DNA of 64,000 bases from Loigolactobacillus coryniformis subsp. coryniformis KCTC 3167 = DSM 20001 (GCF_002706425.1 NZ_CP017713.1:2418001-2482000), one strand, 5' to 3'; positions 17,842 through 26,614 are shown, counted from the first letter of the stretch. Translations and numbers: made by a program. The notes: generated by a model from the sequence alone, not told the origin.

Positions 17842-19194
17842 GTGACTGGTAGTCAAATCGCTGTAAATTCGGTCATCATGTTGATCACCTTTTTATTTGC
17901 GGCGTTTTTTGTGGCTTCGGAGTTTGCTTTGGTGCAAACCCGACCAAGCGCACTTGAAGAAGAGTTAGAAAAACGTGGTGGCCACTCTAAAAAAGTTAGT
18001 ACCGCACTGCATATGGTGCATAATTTAAATGAATATTTATCGACCACTCAAGTTGGGGTCAGTGTCGCCGGCATTATCTTAGGTTGGATCGGCGAAGCCA
18101 CGGTGGAGACAATTCTAGTTGATTTGTTCAATCTAGGCCATTTAATGAACCCCGCGGCATTACACGCGGTCGGTGCGGTTCTCGGTGTCATCGTGTTAAC
18201 TTACTTAGAAGTTGTCTTTACCGAAATCGTCCCTAAAAATATCAGTATTGATATGCCATTACCAACGATGATGTTCATTACAACGCCTTTACGTTATTTT
18301 CATTTGATTTTCTATCCATTTGTCTGGTTGCTAAATGTTTCAGCCAGCGGTGTCGTTCGTTTAATTGGCTTAAAGCCGGCTGACGAGGAAAATGAGAACT
18401 TCTCTCAGGCAGAAATTTTGTCCTTATCCCGTAATGCGGTTAGCGGTGGCCAACTGGAACGGAATGATTATATCTACATGGAACGCGCCTTTGCCATGAA
18501 TGATAAAATCGCCAAAGATATTATGGTTGATCGAACTTCACTGATTGTTGTGGACGTTACAGCAACGGTAGCTGAAACGATCAAAATGTACATCACTAAT
18601 GGCTTTAGCCGCTTTCCTGTCGTTGAAAATAATGATAAAGATAAGATCATCGGCTACGTTTACAATTATGATTTGATCAAACAAGCCGAAAACAGCGACC
18701 AAATCAAAGTCAGCAAGCTCTTACGTAATATTATCACCGTTCCAGAAACCGCCCCACTACAAAATGTTCTCGCACAAATGGTTCAGAAACGAACCCCGAT
18801 CGTTGTGGTAGTTGATGAGTACGGTGGTACTAGTGGTATCGTGACCGATAAAGATATCTATGAAGAATTATTTGGTACCGTCAAGGATGAAAACGAAATT
18901 CCATCTGATGAATATGTGGAAAAACAAAATGATGGTAGTTACCGGGTTAATGGTAAGATCACCCTTTATGACTTTGAACGTTACTTCAACGTTAAAAGCC
19001 GCGAATTTGACGATTCTGACGTAGTCACATTGACCGGCTATATTATGAAAGACCATCCCGCCGTTAAGCCTGATGACGTCTTCAAGATCGATGATTTTAC
19101 TTTTACCGTTGGTGCAGTTGAGAATGCCTACATCAGTTGGTTTAAGGTTACACGCCAAGTTGACTTGACACCTGATGAAACACCAGAAAAATGA
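17842..19194 (+). CDS. CNNM/CorC-type transporter-associated protein (DUF21, CBS pair, CorC_HlyC domain)
   Basis: A ~450-residue membrane protein, often called hemolysin family. Order: DUF21 with four hydrophobic segments (~5-200; FVASEFALVQTRPSALEE and GWIGEATVE typical), two CBS domains (~215-335; MVDRTSLIVVDVTATVAE, VVVVDEYGGTSGIVTDKDIY) and a C-terminal CorC_HlyC domain (~355-440). Family members influence Mg2+ efflux and the CBS pair binds adenine nucleotides. An ATG at 17836 almost touches the GAGG ribosome site, so the GTG at 17842, six bases from it, is the better start. Monocistronic, followed by a terminator. Confidence 0.9.
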   Translation: MTGSQIAVNSVIMLITFLFAAFFVASEFALVQTRPSALEEELEKRGGHSKKVSTALHMVHNLNEYLSTTQVGVSVAGIILGWIGEATVETILVDLFNLGHLMNPAALHAVGAVLGVIVLTYLEVVFTEIVPKNISIDMPLPTMMFITTPLRYFHLIFYPFVWLLNVSASGVVRLIGLKPADEENENFSQAEILSLSRNAVSGGQLERNDYIYMERAFAMNDKIAKDIMVDRTSLIVVDVTATVAETIKMYITNGFSRFPVVENNDKDKIIGYVYNYDLIKQAENSDQIKVSKLLRNIITVPETAPLQNVLAQMVQKRTPIVVVVDEYGGTSGIVTDKDIYEELFGTVKDENEIPSDEYVEKQNDGSYRVNGKITLYDFERYFNVKSREFDDSDVVTLTGYIMKDHPAVKPDDVFKIDDFTFTVGAVENAYISWFKVTRQVDLTPDETPEK

Positions 19195-19205
19195 TTTTTA
19201 TTGAC

Positions 19206-19234
19206 GTACCGCTGATTAAGCGGTACTTTTTTTA
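19206..19234 (+). terminator. Rho-independent terminator
   Basis: GTACCGCT pairs with AGCGGTAC across five bases, followed by T7, ten bases after the CNNM gene stop. Confidence 0.93.
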
Positions 19235-19363
19235 TAACTAAAAACTTTGATTTCATGGTTCTATAGCGCCGCATCTTATAAGCTTATCAAAATATTTAAG
19301 CTTGATTTAAGCCACAACTGCTATAATTGCAAAGAATAAGAGGTACATGAAAGGGACTAATTT

Positions 19364-20512
19364 ATGTTGCATAAAAAGAAATCCAGACGATGGCCGAAAA
19401 TTTTGCTTGCCGTGATTGCAGTTATGTTGCTGGTCGGTGGCGTATTTGCGGCCTATGCCTACTACCAAACTAAACAAACCGCTAATAAGATTTACAAAGC
19501 AAGTGACGAGAATGCCTCAGCAGTGGTCAAACAGAAAAAGCCGCTGTCGATCCTATTGTTAGGGATCGATACTGGCGCAGATGGGCGGACAGATAAAGGT
19601 CGCTCCGACACTATGATCGTGGCGACGATCAATCCAACCACTAAGAAAACGACTTTTGTCAGTATTCCCCGTGACACCATGGCGGAAATGACGGCCAGCG
19701 GTGAAACTAGTATTCAGAAAATCAACTCTGCTTACGAAATTGGTGGCGCCAAAACCGCTAAAAAAACCGTCAGCAAACTATTAAATATTCCAATTAATTA
19801 TTATTTAACCTTGAATATGGGTGGCTTAGCTAAAATTGTCGATGCCGTTGGTGGCGTCACGGTCACAAGTAACCTGACCTTCACCTTTAATAATATTACG
19901 ATCAAGAAAGGGACTCACCACCTGAACGGTAAGCAAGCTCTCTCTTTTGCCCGGATGCGTTACGATGATCCTAAGGGTGACTATGGTCGGCAATTGCGGC
20001 AACAACAAGTAATCAAGGCTGTCACGAAGAAACTATTGTCATTAAACGGGGTCGCTAATTATCAAAAGATCCTCAGTGTTGTTCAAAACAACCTACAAAC
20101 AGATCTTAGTTTTTCTGATATGAAGGGCTTGGCGGCTAATTATCGTTCAGCAGCGACTAACATGGTCTCTGATCAACTACAAGGTCAGGATGCCTATATC
20201 AACGGTAGTTCCTACCAGATTGCTTCAACTAAAGAAATCAATCGCATCTCGAAGAAATTACGTAAACAATTAAACTTAAGTGCTGAAACTGTCAGCAATA
20301 AAGAAACCGAGCTAAATAAGGCAAATCCATACTTTGACGGTGTTACAAATACGACGTACACGATTTATGGTTCCGATAGTACTGTCGATTACGGCACTGG
20401 CACCTATAATGATGGCAGCACCTATAGCAGTAGCGACACTACCAACACTTACGATAATACAACTGGCACTGGAACCAATACAGGTCCGGGTATTCCCAAT
20501 GGCCAGTTTTAA
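19364..20512 (+). CDS. LytR-CpsA-Psr (LCP) family cell-wall glycopolymer ligase
   Basis: A 382-residue protein. A basic cytoplasmic start (KKKSRRW) and one membrane helix (~13-35) anchor the extracellular LCP domain (~55-260), with LLLGIDTGADGRTDKGRSDT, FVSIPRDT and KINSAYEIGG, then LNGKQALSFARMRYDDPKGD, where the conserved Arg and Asp residues bind the polyprenyl pyrophosphate. LCP proteins transfer teichoic acids or polysaccharide from undecaprenyl carriers to peptidoglycan. The C-terminal ~70 residues are Ser/Thr/Gly/Asn-rich and probably disordered. ATG after AAAGGGAC. Monocistronic, terminator follows. Confidence 0.92.
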   Translation: MLHKKKSRRWPKILLAVIAVMLLVGGVFAAYAYYQTKQTANKIYKASDENASAVVKQKKPLSILLLGIDTGADGRTDKGRSDTMIVATINPTTKKTTFVSIPRDTMAEMTASGETSIQKINSAYEIGGAKTAKKTVSKLLNIPINYYLTLNMGGLAKIVDAVGGVTVTSNLTFTFNNITIKKGTHHLNGKQALSFARMRYDDPKGDYGRQLRQQQVIKAVTKKLLSLNGVANYQKILSVVQNNLQTDLSFSDMKGLAANYRSAATNMVSDQLQGQDAYINGSSYQIASTKEINRISKKLRKQLNLSAETVSNKETELNKANPYFDGVTNTTYTIYGSDSTVDYGTGTYNDGSTYSSSDTTNTYDNTTGTGTNTGPGIPNGQF

Positions 20513-20515
20513 TCG

Positions 20516-20541
20516 AAAAACACGCATAACGCGTGTTTTTT
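20516..20541 (+). terminator. Rho-independent terminator of the LCP gene
   Basis: AAAACACGC pairs with GCGTGTTTT, loop ATAAC, followed by more T; four bases after the stop codon. Confidence 0.92.
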
Positions 20542-20611
20542 GTTTATCTCACTGTACAAGCGCTTTCTAAACTGCTACGTTAGAATTAAATCATTATTCG
20601 AGGTGATCTAA

Positions 20612-21577
20612 GTGCAACTAATTGACTATGGCATCATGGGCGCCGCACAAATCGCGCCTCGTTTTATCGCGGGCTTACGTGAAGCTGGAGCTGCACAAGT
20701 TTTAGCAATCGGCACGCGCAATCTATCTCGTGCGCAAAAATTTGCCCACGCCAATCAAATTCCGCGGGCGTATGGCAGTTATGCCGAATTAGTCGCTGAT
20801 CCTGATTTGGATGTGATCTACATTCCCCTTTATAATGGCGGTCATTATGCTGGTGCCAAATTAGCCATTAGCCACGGTAAAAGTGTATTACTGGAAAAGC
20901 CGTTCACGCTGACCCTTGATCAAGCCCAAAATTTATTTGCTCTAGCTCAACAGCATCAAGTAACCTTAATGGCCGCTCAAAAGGCAGTTTTTCTGCCACT
21001 GACCCAGAAAATCAAGCAACTGTTGCAGCAAGGTGCGATCGGTGAAGTTAGTTGGATCGATGCCCAAAGTTATCATCCCGGTGGCACTAAAATTGCTTGG
21101 TTCCAAGATATTGCCGCCGGTGGTGGTGCTTTTCATGGTAGCGCCGCCTACCCGCTAGACTATATTCAATACTTATTAGCGCAACGCTTTACTAGTTATC
21201 ACGGCCTCTGTCAGCGGCAGGCACCCGCAGCTGATCAACAAAGTGATGTGATCCTGCAGACCGAAAAGAATATTTTAGTCCACCTATTCATCACCGCCAA
21301 AACACCACTACCTAGCAGAATGATCATCTATGGCAGTCATGGTAAAATCGTGATTCCTAACTATTGGAAGGCTAGCAGCGCCACTTTATATGATAATACT
21401 GGCCACGCCACTTCGTTACAGGTCACTCAAAATAGCGAATTTGTTTTTGAGATTCAGCACTTTAATCAACTCTGGTCCCAACATCAACTGACTAGCCCAG
21501 TTATGGCGCCGACACTCACCTGCCACACCGTAGCAATTATCGAAGATTTATACCGCCAATGGACCACAAGTATTTGA
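20612..21577 (+). CDS. Gfo/Idh/MocA family oxidoreductase
   Basis: A 321-residue NAD(P)-dependent dehydrogenase. The N-terminal Rossmann domain (~1-120) begins LIDYGIMGAAQIAPRFIAGL with GxxGxA-type spacing, and LLEKPFTLTLDQAQNLF holds the EKP motif whose Lys is catalytic. The C-terminal alpha/beta domain (~125-321) includes GGGAFHGSAAYPLDYIQYLL. Members oxidise sugars, inositols or related polyols; the substrate is not identifiable. The start is GTG with GAGGTGA eight bases upstream. A CcpA-like AAGCGCTTTC lies just upstream (20559-20568). No partner genes adjoin. Confidence 0.88.
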   Translation: MQLIDYGIMGAAQIAPRFIAGLREAGAAQVLAIGTRNLSRAQKFAHANQIPRAYGSYAELVADPDLDVIYIPLYNGGHYAGAKLAISHGKSVLLEKPFTLTLDQAQNLFALAQQHQVTLMAAQKAVFLPLTQKIKQLLQQGAIGEVSWIDAQSYHPGGTKIAWFQDIAAGGGAFHGSAAYPLDYIQYLLAQRFTSYHGLCQRQAPAADQQSDVILQTEKNILVHLFITAKTPLPSRMIIYGSHGKIVIPNYWKASSATLYDNTGHATSLQVTQNSEFVFEIQHFNQLWSQHQLTSPVMAPTLTCHTVAIIEDLYRQWTTSI

Positions 21578-21578
21578 T

Positions 21579-21607
21579 TTGAAAAACGCTTTCACAAATG
21601 TTATAGT
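21579..21607 (+). promoter_or_regulatory. dps promoter with an overlapping cre-like site
   Basis: TTGAAA (21579-21584) and TATAGT (21602-21607) are 17 bp apart. Read on the other strand, 21581-21594 gives TGAAAGCGTTTTTC, 12 of 14 positions of the cre consensus, placed between -35 and -10 where CcpA binding would repress. Confidence 0.6.
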
Positions 21608-21643
21608 ATTAGTGTGACCAATAATTATGAAGAGGGGTTCATT

Positions 21644-22126
21644 ATGACAACTTACAATTATGACTTTCCAAAATCAAAAGCACAACTCAATCAACTGATT
21701 GCCGATATCAGCCAATTAAAGGTCAACGTTCAACAAACACACTGGTATATGCGCGGTGAAAACTTCTTCCGTCTCCATCCGCTGATGGACGAATATGGCG
21801 ATCAACTAAGCGAACAGCTCGATCAAATTGCAGAACGCTTGATTGCTTTAAACGGCAGCCCACTGGCAACAACTCACGAATTCATTGAAAATACTGGCCT
21901 ACCAGATGACAAAGTCGCTTTTGATCAATTAACGATGACTGAATTCATGCAACGGCTAGTTGATCAATTCAAGTACCTACGTGACCAATACCAAAAAGGA
22001 ATCGAAGTTACTGACGAAGAAAAAGACTTCCCAACTCAAGATATGCTTAATGGCTTCAAGGATGAAACCGATAAAAATATTTGGATGATCAGTGCTTATC
22101 TAGGCAAAGCACCATTCGCTGACTAA
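21644..22126 (+). CDS. dps: Dps family ferritin-like DNA-protection protein
   Basis: A 160-residue protein expected to form a 12-subunit shell that oxidises and stores Fe(II), limiting Fenton chemistry. The inter-subunit ferroxidase ligands are present with the standard spacing: His33 (QTHWYMRG), His45 (FFRLHPLMDE), Asp60 and Glu64 (DQIAERL). An in-frame GTG lies 30 nt upstream, but GAGGGG before the ATG at 21644 sets the start. The stop codon is only four bases from the left end of an IS3 element, so the native terminator has been displaced and transcripts may run into the IS. Confidence 0.92.
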   Translation: MTTYNYDFPKSKAQLNQLIADISQLKVNVQQTHWYMRGENFFRLHPLMDEYGDQLSEQLDQIAERLIALNGSPLATTHEFIENTGLPDDKVAFDQLTMTEFMQRLVDQFKYLRDQYQKGIEVTDEEKDFPTQDMLNGFKDETDKNIWMISAYLGKAPFAD

Positions 22127-22220
22127 TATAAAAGACCATATGGCTATAAATGCGATAATCCCTTTATGGTTGTCAGATGAAATACAATAATTCATCTAAC
22201 AACTATGGAGGGATTTTTGT

Positions 22221-22895
22221 ATGCCCAGATCTAAACATACGGTACTCGAAAAATTAGCAATCTTAAAGGAACTTACCCAATCAAAAACTGGACTACGGCC
22301 GGTGGCCAATCGTCATGGCATTGATCACAAGACGCTAGAACGTTGGCGAGATCGATACTCCCGTGATGGAATTAATGGTCTAAAGGAGGCTAAGAAAAAC
22401 AAACACTATTCGAAAGAACTCAAACTTAAAGTAGTCCACGCATATCTTATAGGTGAAGGCACCTTTGATGAACTTGCAAATAAGTTTGGACTTCGTGGAT
22501 CGCAGCAAGTCGTAGACTGGGTGAACAAGTATAATGGGGATAAACCTTTGACGGCGTCGCCGTCCAGAAAGCAGGTTCCCACTATGAGTCGTAAAACAAC
22601 CTTGGAAGAACGCATTGAAATTGTCGAGTATGTCACCAAGCTGAAGCATTCATACACAGAGGCCGCTGAACACTTCCAAGTCTCTTATCAACAAGCACGC
22701 TCATGGGTGATCAAGGCCGAACACGGCGGCTATGAGGCACTCGTGGACAACCGTGGCCATCACAAAGAACAAGCTGAACTGACTGAACTCGATAAAGCCA
22801 ATCTTGAAATCAGGCAGCTCAAAGCACAGCTCGCAGACAAAGAGCTTGTGGAGGCATTCGCAAAAAAATTGCTGGAACTCCAGCGCAGGGGGTGA
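22221..22895 (+). CDS. IS3-family transposase OrfA
   Basis: A 224-residue DNA-binding subunit. Two helix-turn-helix units are seen (KLAILKELTQSKTGLRPVAN..., and TTLEERIEIVEYVTKLKHSY..., IS150 type), followed by a leucine-rich coiled coil (~175-215, LTELDKANLEIRQLKAQLAD) used for multimerisation. Near its end A_AAA_AAA at 22862-22868 is in zero frame; a -1 slip there enters the orfB frame eight codons before its GTG, the usual way IS3 elements make the OrfAB transposase. ATG after GGAGGGATTTTTGT. Confidence 0.92.
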   Translation: MPRSKHTVLEKLAILKELTQSKTGLRPVANRHGIDHKTLERWRDRYSRDGINGLKEAKKNKHYSKELKLKVVHAYLIGEGTFDELANKFGLRGSQQVVDWVNKYNGDKPLTASPSRKQVPTMSRKTTLEERIEIVEYVTKLKHSYTEAAEHFQVSYQQARSWVIKAEHGGYEALVDNRGHHKEQAELTELDKANLEIRQLKAQLADKELVEAFAKKLLELQRRG

Positions 22896-23785
22896 GTAAA
22901 CAACATCGACTGTCTTACTTCGCAATTAATGAGGTCAGTCAAGGCGAGCGCGGTGCAGTATCTACGCTGTTGGCCGTTGTCGGTGTAAGCCGGCAGGCTT
23001 ACTACAAAGGGTTAAATCGAGAAGAAACTGCTTGGGAAACCCGTAATCGTCAGCTCAAGGAACGGACACAATACTGGTTTGATTTTCATCATCAAGGTAT
23101 CGGTGCTGGGAATCTTTTAGTGAATCTTCAACATGATGAACTAATTGACTTCCCCGTTACTTTCAAGATGGTACGTCGTGTGATGCGGGAGCTTGGCTTG
23201 ACATGTCAAATTCGGGTCAAGAAGCACAGTCGACATAAGGAGAACGAACAGCACATTCAAGACAATGTGCTCAATCAGAACTTCGACGTCGACAGTCCTA
23301 ATCAGGTCTGGTTATCCGATTCGACGGAACTGACTTACGGCGTAAATAATAAGTATAAGGTGCGCTTGAGTGGCGTCCTTGATCTCTACGGCCGACGTTT
23401 GTTGTCCTACAATTTGAGCGCTACTGAAACATCAGCAGCAGAAATCGAGGTTTTCCAACGAGCCTTTGAGGCTTCTGGTGACGTCCACCCATTGGTTCAC
23501 ACTGATCGAGGATCAGCCTACACCTCTGGTGCCTTCAACAACTTTCTTGGTCGTTACAACGTCACACGTAGCATGTCTCGACCAGGAACACCATACGACA
23601 ATGCACCAATGGAGCGCTGGTGGAACGAATTCAAGTTACGGTGGATGGCTCGCCATCCACTAGCAAAGACTTGCGAAGAGCTTGTGAGACTGGTTGAGGA
23701 AGGAATCGAATATTTCAATCACCACAATCGCTCAGCACAAAGAAACGGCCTCACCCCAGATGAATACTGGAGTGAAGCCGCTTAG
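22892..23785 (+). CDS. IS3-family transposase OrfB (catalytic DDE subunit)
   Basis: A 297-residue integrase-like protein overlapping orfA by GTGA. It has an HTH_21 region (KERTQYWFDFHHQGIGAGNL) and an rve core with WLSDSTELTY (Asp), LVHTDRGSAYTSGAF (Asp) and the Glu in DNAPMERWWNEFKLRW, the DD(35)E triad. The frame is full length, so the element may be active. Normally produced as an OrfAB fusion through the slippery run at 22862-22868. Confidence 0.93.
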   Translation: MSKQHRLSYFAINEVSQGERGAVSTLLAVVGVSRQAYYKGLNREETAWETRNRQLKERTQYWFDFHHQGIGAGNLLVNLQHDELIDFPVTFKMVRRVMRELGLTCQIRVKKHSRHKENEQHIQDNVLNQNFDVDSPNQVWLSDSTELTYGVNNKYKVRLSGVLDLYGRRLLSYNLSATETSAAEIEVFQRAFEASGDVHPLVHTDRGSAYTSGAFNNFLGRYNVTRSMSRPGTPYDNAPMERWWNEFKLRWMARHPLAKTCEELVRLVEEGIEYFNHHNRSAQRNGLTPDEYWSEAA

Positions 23786-23855
23786 AAACAGATTCAACTT
23801 TATATTATTTCATTTGTCAACTTGACAGGGCCTAGTGCACAATATGGTCTTTTTC

Positions 23856-24386
23856 TTATGCTGAAAAAATAGCAACCAATAACACGACAATAACTCCTAT
23901 AAATACTAAGATGTTCAAAACCAACCCCAACGGATTACGCGGATTAATTGCCCAACCCCAGCCAAAACTTTTTGGGATAAAAAGGACTTTACTGGGAAAA
24001 GCGGGCAATAAATAGTAACGTAAACTAGCAACCAACATTAATAGTATCGTATCTACTGCCATAATGATTTCTACGATCCGCTGACCAGCATCGAAAAAAA
24101 TAATGGGAACAAATAAACCAAGTGATAAAATTACCAGCGCATAGTCAGTCCGCTTCAGCCAAATTTGTTTCCGTTGATTAGTTGGTAACGTTCGCTGAAT
24201 CAATTCTTCTAAAGGCAACGAGTAAACTTGGCTCAATGCCTGCAAATCATGCCAATTCGGTGTACTCGAACCACGCTCCCAATTAGAAATTGTCTGCCGT
24301 GACACATGTAATTGTTGTGCAACTGCCTGCTGTGTTAACTTTAATGCTTGACGTCGTTGCCGCAGTTGGTCATTTAAATCTGCCAT
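23856..24386 (-). CDS. XRE-family regulator with C-terminal membrane segments
   Basis: A 176-residue protein. The N-terminus is a Cro/C1-type helix-turn-helix (LRQRRQALKLTQQAVAQQLH, then VSRQTISNWERG, residues ~6-45). After a linker, three hydrophobic stretches follow (TDYALVILSLGLFVPIIFF, IVEIIMAVDTILLMLVASL, LGLVLNILVFIGVIVVLLVA), so it is probably a membrane-tethered regulator of a type common in lactobacilli. GAGGTGAGGGC before the ATG at 24386 fixes the start. Its 3' end abuts the IS3 element. Confidence 0.85.
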   Translation of the reverse strand: MADLNDQLRQRRQALKLTQQAVAQQLHVSRQTISNWERGSSTPNWHDLQALSQVYSLPLEELIQRTLPTNQRKQIWLKRTDYALVILSLGLFVPIIFFDAGQRIVEIIMAVDTILLMLVASLRYYLLPAFPSKVLFIPKSFGWGWAINPRNPLGLVLNILVFIGVIVVLLVAIFSA

Positions 24387-24454
24387 TGCCCTCACCTCAC
24401 CCTCATTATAAATAGTTGATGGTAAGAACACACGCAAAAATCCTTTGCACCACT

Positions 24455-24496
24455 AAAATAAGCACGCTCGAGTAAAAACTCGAGCGCGCTTATTTT
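24455..24496. terminator. Rho-independent terminator of the YbaK-like gene
   Basis: AAAATAAGC-A-CGCTCGAGT pairs with ACTCGAGCG-C-GCTTATTTT across AAAA. It overlaps the last bases of the stop codon of the minus-strand gene. Confidence 0.9.
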
Positions 24497-24962
24497 AGGC
24501 CGTTTTAGCAATATCAATCCAGCCACGAGCGTGGGAATACCGCTCTAATTCCGGCAAAGTTAATTCGATGGCACTGTTAGTGCTACCAGCCGCTGGGAAA
24601 ACAGTTTGAAAACGGCGCAAAGACTGATCTAAATAAATTGCCACATCATTTTTAACTGCAAACGGACAAACACCGCCGACTGGTTGGCCGATCAAAGGTT
24701 CAACTTGATCACATGGCAATAGATGGGCCTTAACTTGAAATTGAGCTTTAAACTTGGCGTTAGCGATGCGCGCATCACCGGCCATTACCACCAACACCGG
24801 CTTATCCGCCACAGCAAAAGTTAGCGACTTAGCGATCCGTTCTGGCTGTGTATGTAAGGCCGTAGCTGCCAGTGCGACAGTGGCGCTAGATTCCGGTAAT
24901 TCAATGATTCGTTGATCTAATCCATACTGAGCAAAATAACGTTGCACATTTTCTAATGACAT
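24495..24962 (-). CDS. YbaK/EbsC family protein (aminoacyl-tRNA deacylase-like)
   Basis: A 155-residue protein with the YbaK/ProX editing fold: a conserved Lys in RIAKSLTFAVADKPVLVVMA (~42-61), GVCPFAVKNDVAIYLD (~97-112) and the C-terminal VFPAAGSTNSAIELT. Family members hydrolyse mischarged tRNA, such as Cys-tRNAPro. The Lys and the GxxPF motif suggest an active deacylase. Start ATG at 24962, AGGAGG upstream (reverse of CCTCCT at 24971). Monocistronic. Family sure, tRNA specificity inferred. Confidence 0.85.
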   Translation of the reverse strand: MSLENVQRYFAQYGLDQRIIELPESSATVALAATALHTQPERIAKSLTFAVADKPVLVVMAGDARIANAKFKAQFQVKAHLLPCDQVEPLIGQPVGGVCPFAVKNDVAIYLDQSLRRFQTVFPAAGSTNSAIELTLPELERYSHARGWIDIAKTA

Positions 24963-25047
24963 TTAAAATACCTCCTACTGCATTCCGTTTTTCTCATTAT
25001 TTTCTAATAATATTAAAACTATCCATTAGTCCTGTCAATAACCAAAT

Positions 25048-25093
25048 TTGACGCTTCAAAGAAAACGGTTTATTATAATATGTAATTACATAT
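25048..25093 (+). promoter_or_regulatory. deoC promoter and perfect 16-bp operator
   Basis: TTGACG (25048-25053) and TATTAT (25071-25076) are 17 bp apart. ATATGTAATTACATAT at 25078-25093 is a perfect palindrome just downstream of -10. Its ATGT-N4-ACAT core recurs in the promoter of the GntR gene at 26588-26600, which suggests that this GntR protein controls deoC. Confidence 0.65.
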
Positions 25094-25109
25094 AGAAAGA
25101 AGCTTATTT

Positions 25110-25790
25110 ATGACCCCACAACAACTTGACTACTATGCCCGGATGATTGATCACACTAATTTACACGCTGATGCTTCTGCAACCGATATGAAAAAGCTTT
25201 GCACTGAAGCGAAACAATACCATTTTAAAATGGTGGCGATCAATCAATCACAAACCCAACGTTGCGCAGAATATCTAGCCGGTACCGATATTGATGTTGG
25301 CGCGGCGATCAGCTTTCCATTAGGACAGACGACAATTGCTGCCAAAGTTTTCGAAACTGAAGATGCCATCAAAAACGGTGCCACCGAAATCGACTATGTG
25401 GTTAATTTAACTGAAGTTAAAAACGGTAATTATGCCTATATTAAGTCGGAAATGACGCAAATGGTTACCTGTTGCCATCAACATCAACTACCTTGCAAAG
25501 TGATTTTTGAAAATTGCTACCTTACCAAGGATGAAATTCGCCAATTGGCCTTAATCGCCAAAGAAGTGCAGCCTGACTTTATCAAAACATCAACTGGTTT
25601 TGGTACTGGCGGTGCAACAATTGCCGACGTGCAACTGATGAAGCAAACTGTCGGTGCTGCAGTTAAAGTAAAGGCTGCTGGTGGCATTCGTAGCGCCACC
25701 GACTTTTTAGCGATGATCGATGCTGGTGCAGAACGAATTGGTACTAGTGCTGGCGTGCAAATCATTGAAAGTTTGAAAAAGCAGGCCTAA
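25110..25790 (+). CDS. deoC: Deoxyribose-phosphate aldolase
   Basis: A 226-residue class I aldolase (TIM barrel) cleaving 2-deoxyribose-5-phosphate to acetaldehyde and glyceraldehyde-3-phosphate in deoxynucleoside salvage. Visible: [11 protein letters not shown] at the start, [14 protein letters not shown] (catalytic Asp), [14 protein letters not shown] (Schiff-base Lys) and [11 protein letters not shown] (second Lys and phosphate loop). ATG after AGAAAGAAGC. It stands apart from other deo genes and is convergent with a GntR gene carrying a matching operator. Acetaldehyde from this reaction could feed alcohol dehydrogenases; that link is only inference. Confidence 0.94.
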   Translation: MTPQQLDYYARMIDHTNLHADASATDMKKLCTEAKQYHFKMVAINQSQTQRCAEYLAGTDIDVGAAISFPLGQTTIAAKVFETEDAIKNGATEIDYVVNLTEVKNGNYAYIKSEMTQMVTCCHQHQLPCKVIFENCYLTKDEIRQLALIAKEVQPDFIKTSTGFGTGGATIADVQLMKQTVGAAVKVKAAGGIRSATDFLAMIDAGAERIGTSAGVQIIESLKKQA

Positions 25791-25793
25791 CAA

Positions 25794-25840
25794 AAAGGAT
25801 CGTGTTCGTTTGCATTTAAGCGTGAACACGATCCTTTATT
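25794..25840. terminator. Shared terminator between convergent deoC and gntR
   Basis: AAAGGATCGTGTTC pairs perfectly with GAACACGATCCTTT across a 16-nt loop; A5 and TTTATT flanks allow use from both sides. Confidence 0.92.
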
Positions 25841-26567
25841 AGTTCATTTTTTGTTCGATTTCCAAGCGGAAATAATTTAAATCACCACGATATTTTGCAA
25901 TTGAATATTCGATTGGGAGCGCCGCTGCGGTGTAGCCTTGTGTGTGAAAATAAAATAGTGGTGCTCCGATCTCAACATCCAATAAGTCGGCGCTGGTCTC
26001 ATCAGCAACTAAAACTTCCAATTTACGCCGCACACGAACAACTGCTTGTTGGTGTGCGGCAAAAGTCGCGTATAACGAAGTCTGACTAAAATCTAATTCA
26101 GTGAAATTAGGAAAACGCGCTTGCGGAATATAAGTCGTCACTAGTACCACAGGTGTTTGATCCGCGTAGCGTAACCGCACTAATTTATACACAGGTGCGG
26201 CCACCGGCAAACCCAATTGTTGGGCTACTTCCACCGTTGCCGGCTCAGCTTTAAAAACTAATACTTTAGTGCGCGGTTTCATCCCAGTCGCATCGATCTC
26301 CTGATCATAACTACTGATCACATGGGTAAACGCCTGTCCAATTTTAGCGCGCTTAACCATAGTCCCCCGCCGTTTACGTTTCTCCAAAAAACCTTGATCA
26401 ACTAAAGCTTGGACTGCTTGACGAATTGTCGGTCGACTAACTTGATAATATTGTGCCAACTCAACTTCCTTAGGGATCAACTGTTTTTTCGGATAAGTGC
26501 CGTTCTGAATTTTATGCCGTAGATCGATTTCGATCTGTTGATGTAGTGGCTGCTTTTTTGCTGTCAT
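25839..26567 (-). CDS. GntR family regulator, HutC subfamily (UTRA domain)
   Basis: A 242-residue repressor or activator. The N-terminal winged helix (~5-72) has LIPKEVELAQYYQVSRPTIR and QALVDQGFLEKRKRRGTMV. The UTRA effector domain (~90-240) includes VYKLVRLRYADQTPVVLVTT and PLFYFHTQGYTAAALPIEYS, usually binding a small sugar phosphate or amino acid derivative. GAGGTGAGCGC precedes the ATG at 26567; a GTG nine bases upstream overlaps the ribosome site. The operator in its own promoter matches that of deoC, so autoregulation plus control of deoC is likely. Effector perhaps a deoxysugar phosphate (guess). Confidence 0.88.
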   Translation of the reverse strand: MTAKKQPLHQQIEIDLRHKIQNGTYPKKQLIPKEVELAQYYQVSRPTIRQAVQALVDQGFLEKRKRRGTMVKRAKIGQAFTHVISSYDQEIDATGMKPRTKVLVFKAEPATVEVAQQLGLPVAAPVYKLVRLRYADQTPVVLVTTYIPQARFPNFTELDFSQTSLYATFAAHQQAVVRVRRKLEVLVADETSADLLDVEIGAPLFYFHTQGYTAAALPIEYSIAKYRGDLNYFRLEIEQKMN

Positions 26568-26583
26568 TGCGCTCACCTCAATT

Positions 26584-26614
26584 TAATTATGTTAGTACAT
26601 AATTAAAAAGGCAA
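26584..26614 (-). promoter_or_regulatory. gntR promoter with embedded operator
   Basis: On the minus strand TTGCCT (26614-26609) and CATAAT (26591-26586) are 17 bp apart. The spacer and -10 are covered by a dyad with arms TAATTATGT and ACATAATTA, containing the same ATGT-N4-ACAT core as the deoC operator. This position suits autorepression. Confidence 0.62.

Larger units (their letters stand above)
22131..23852 (+). mobile_element. IS3-family (IS150-like) insertion sequence
   Basis: Two overlapping genes, orfA and orfB, lie between short inverted ends AAAGACCATAT and ATATGGTCTTT (about 1.72 kb). The boundary is uncertain by a few bases and I could not define a target duplication. It sits immediately after dps. 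Confidence 0.8.
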
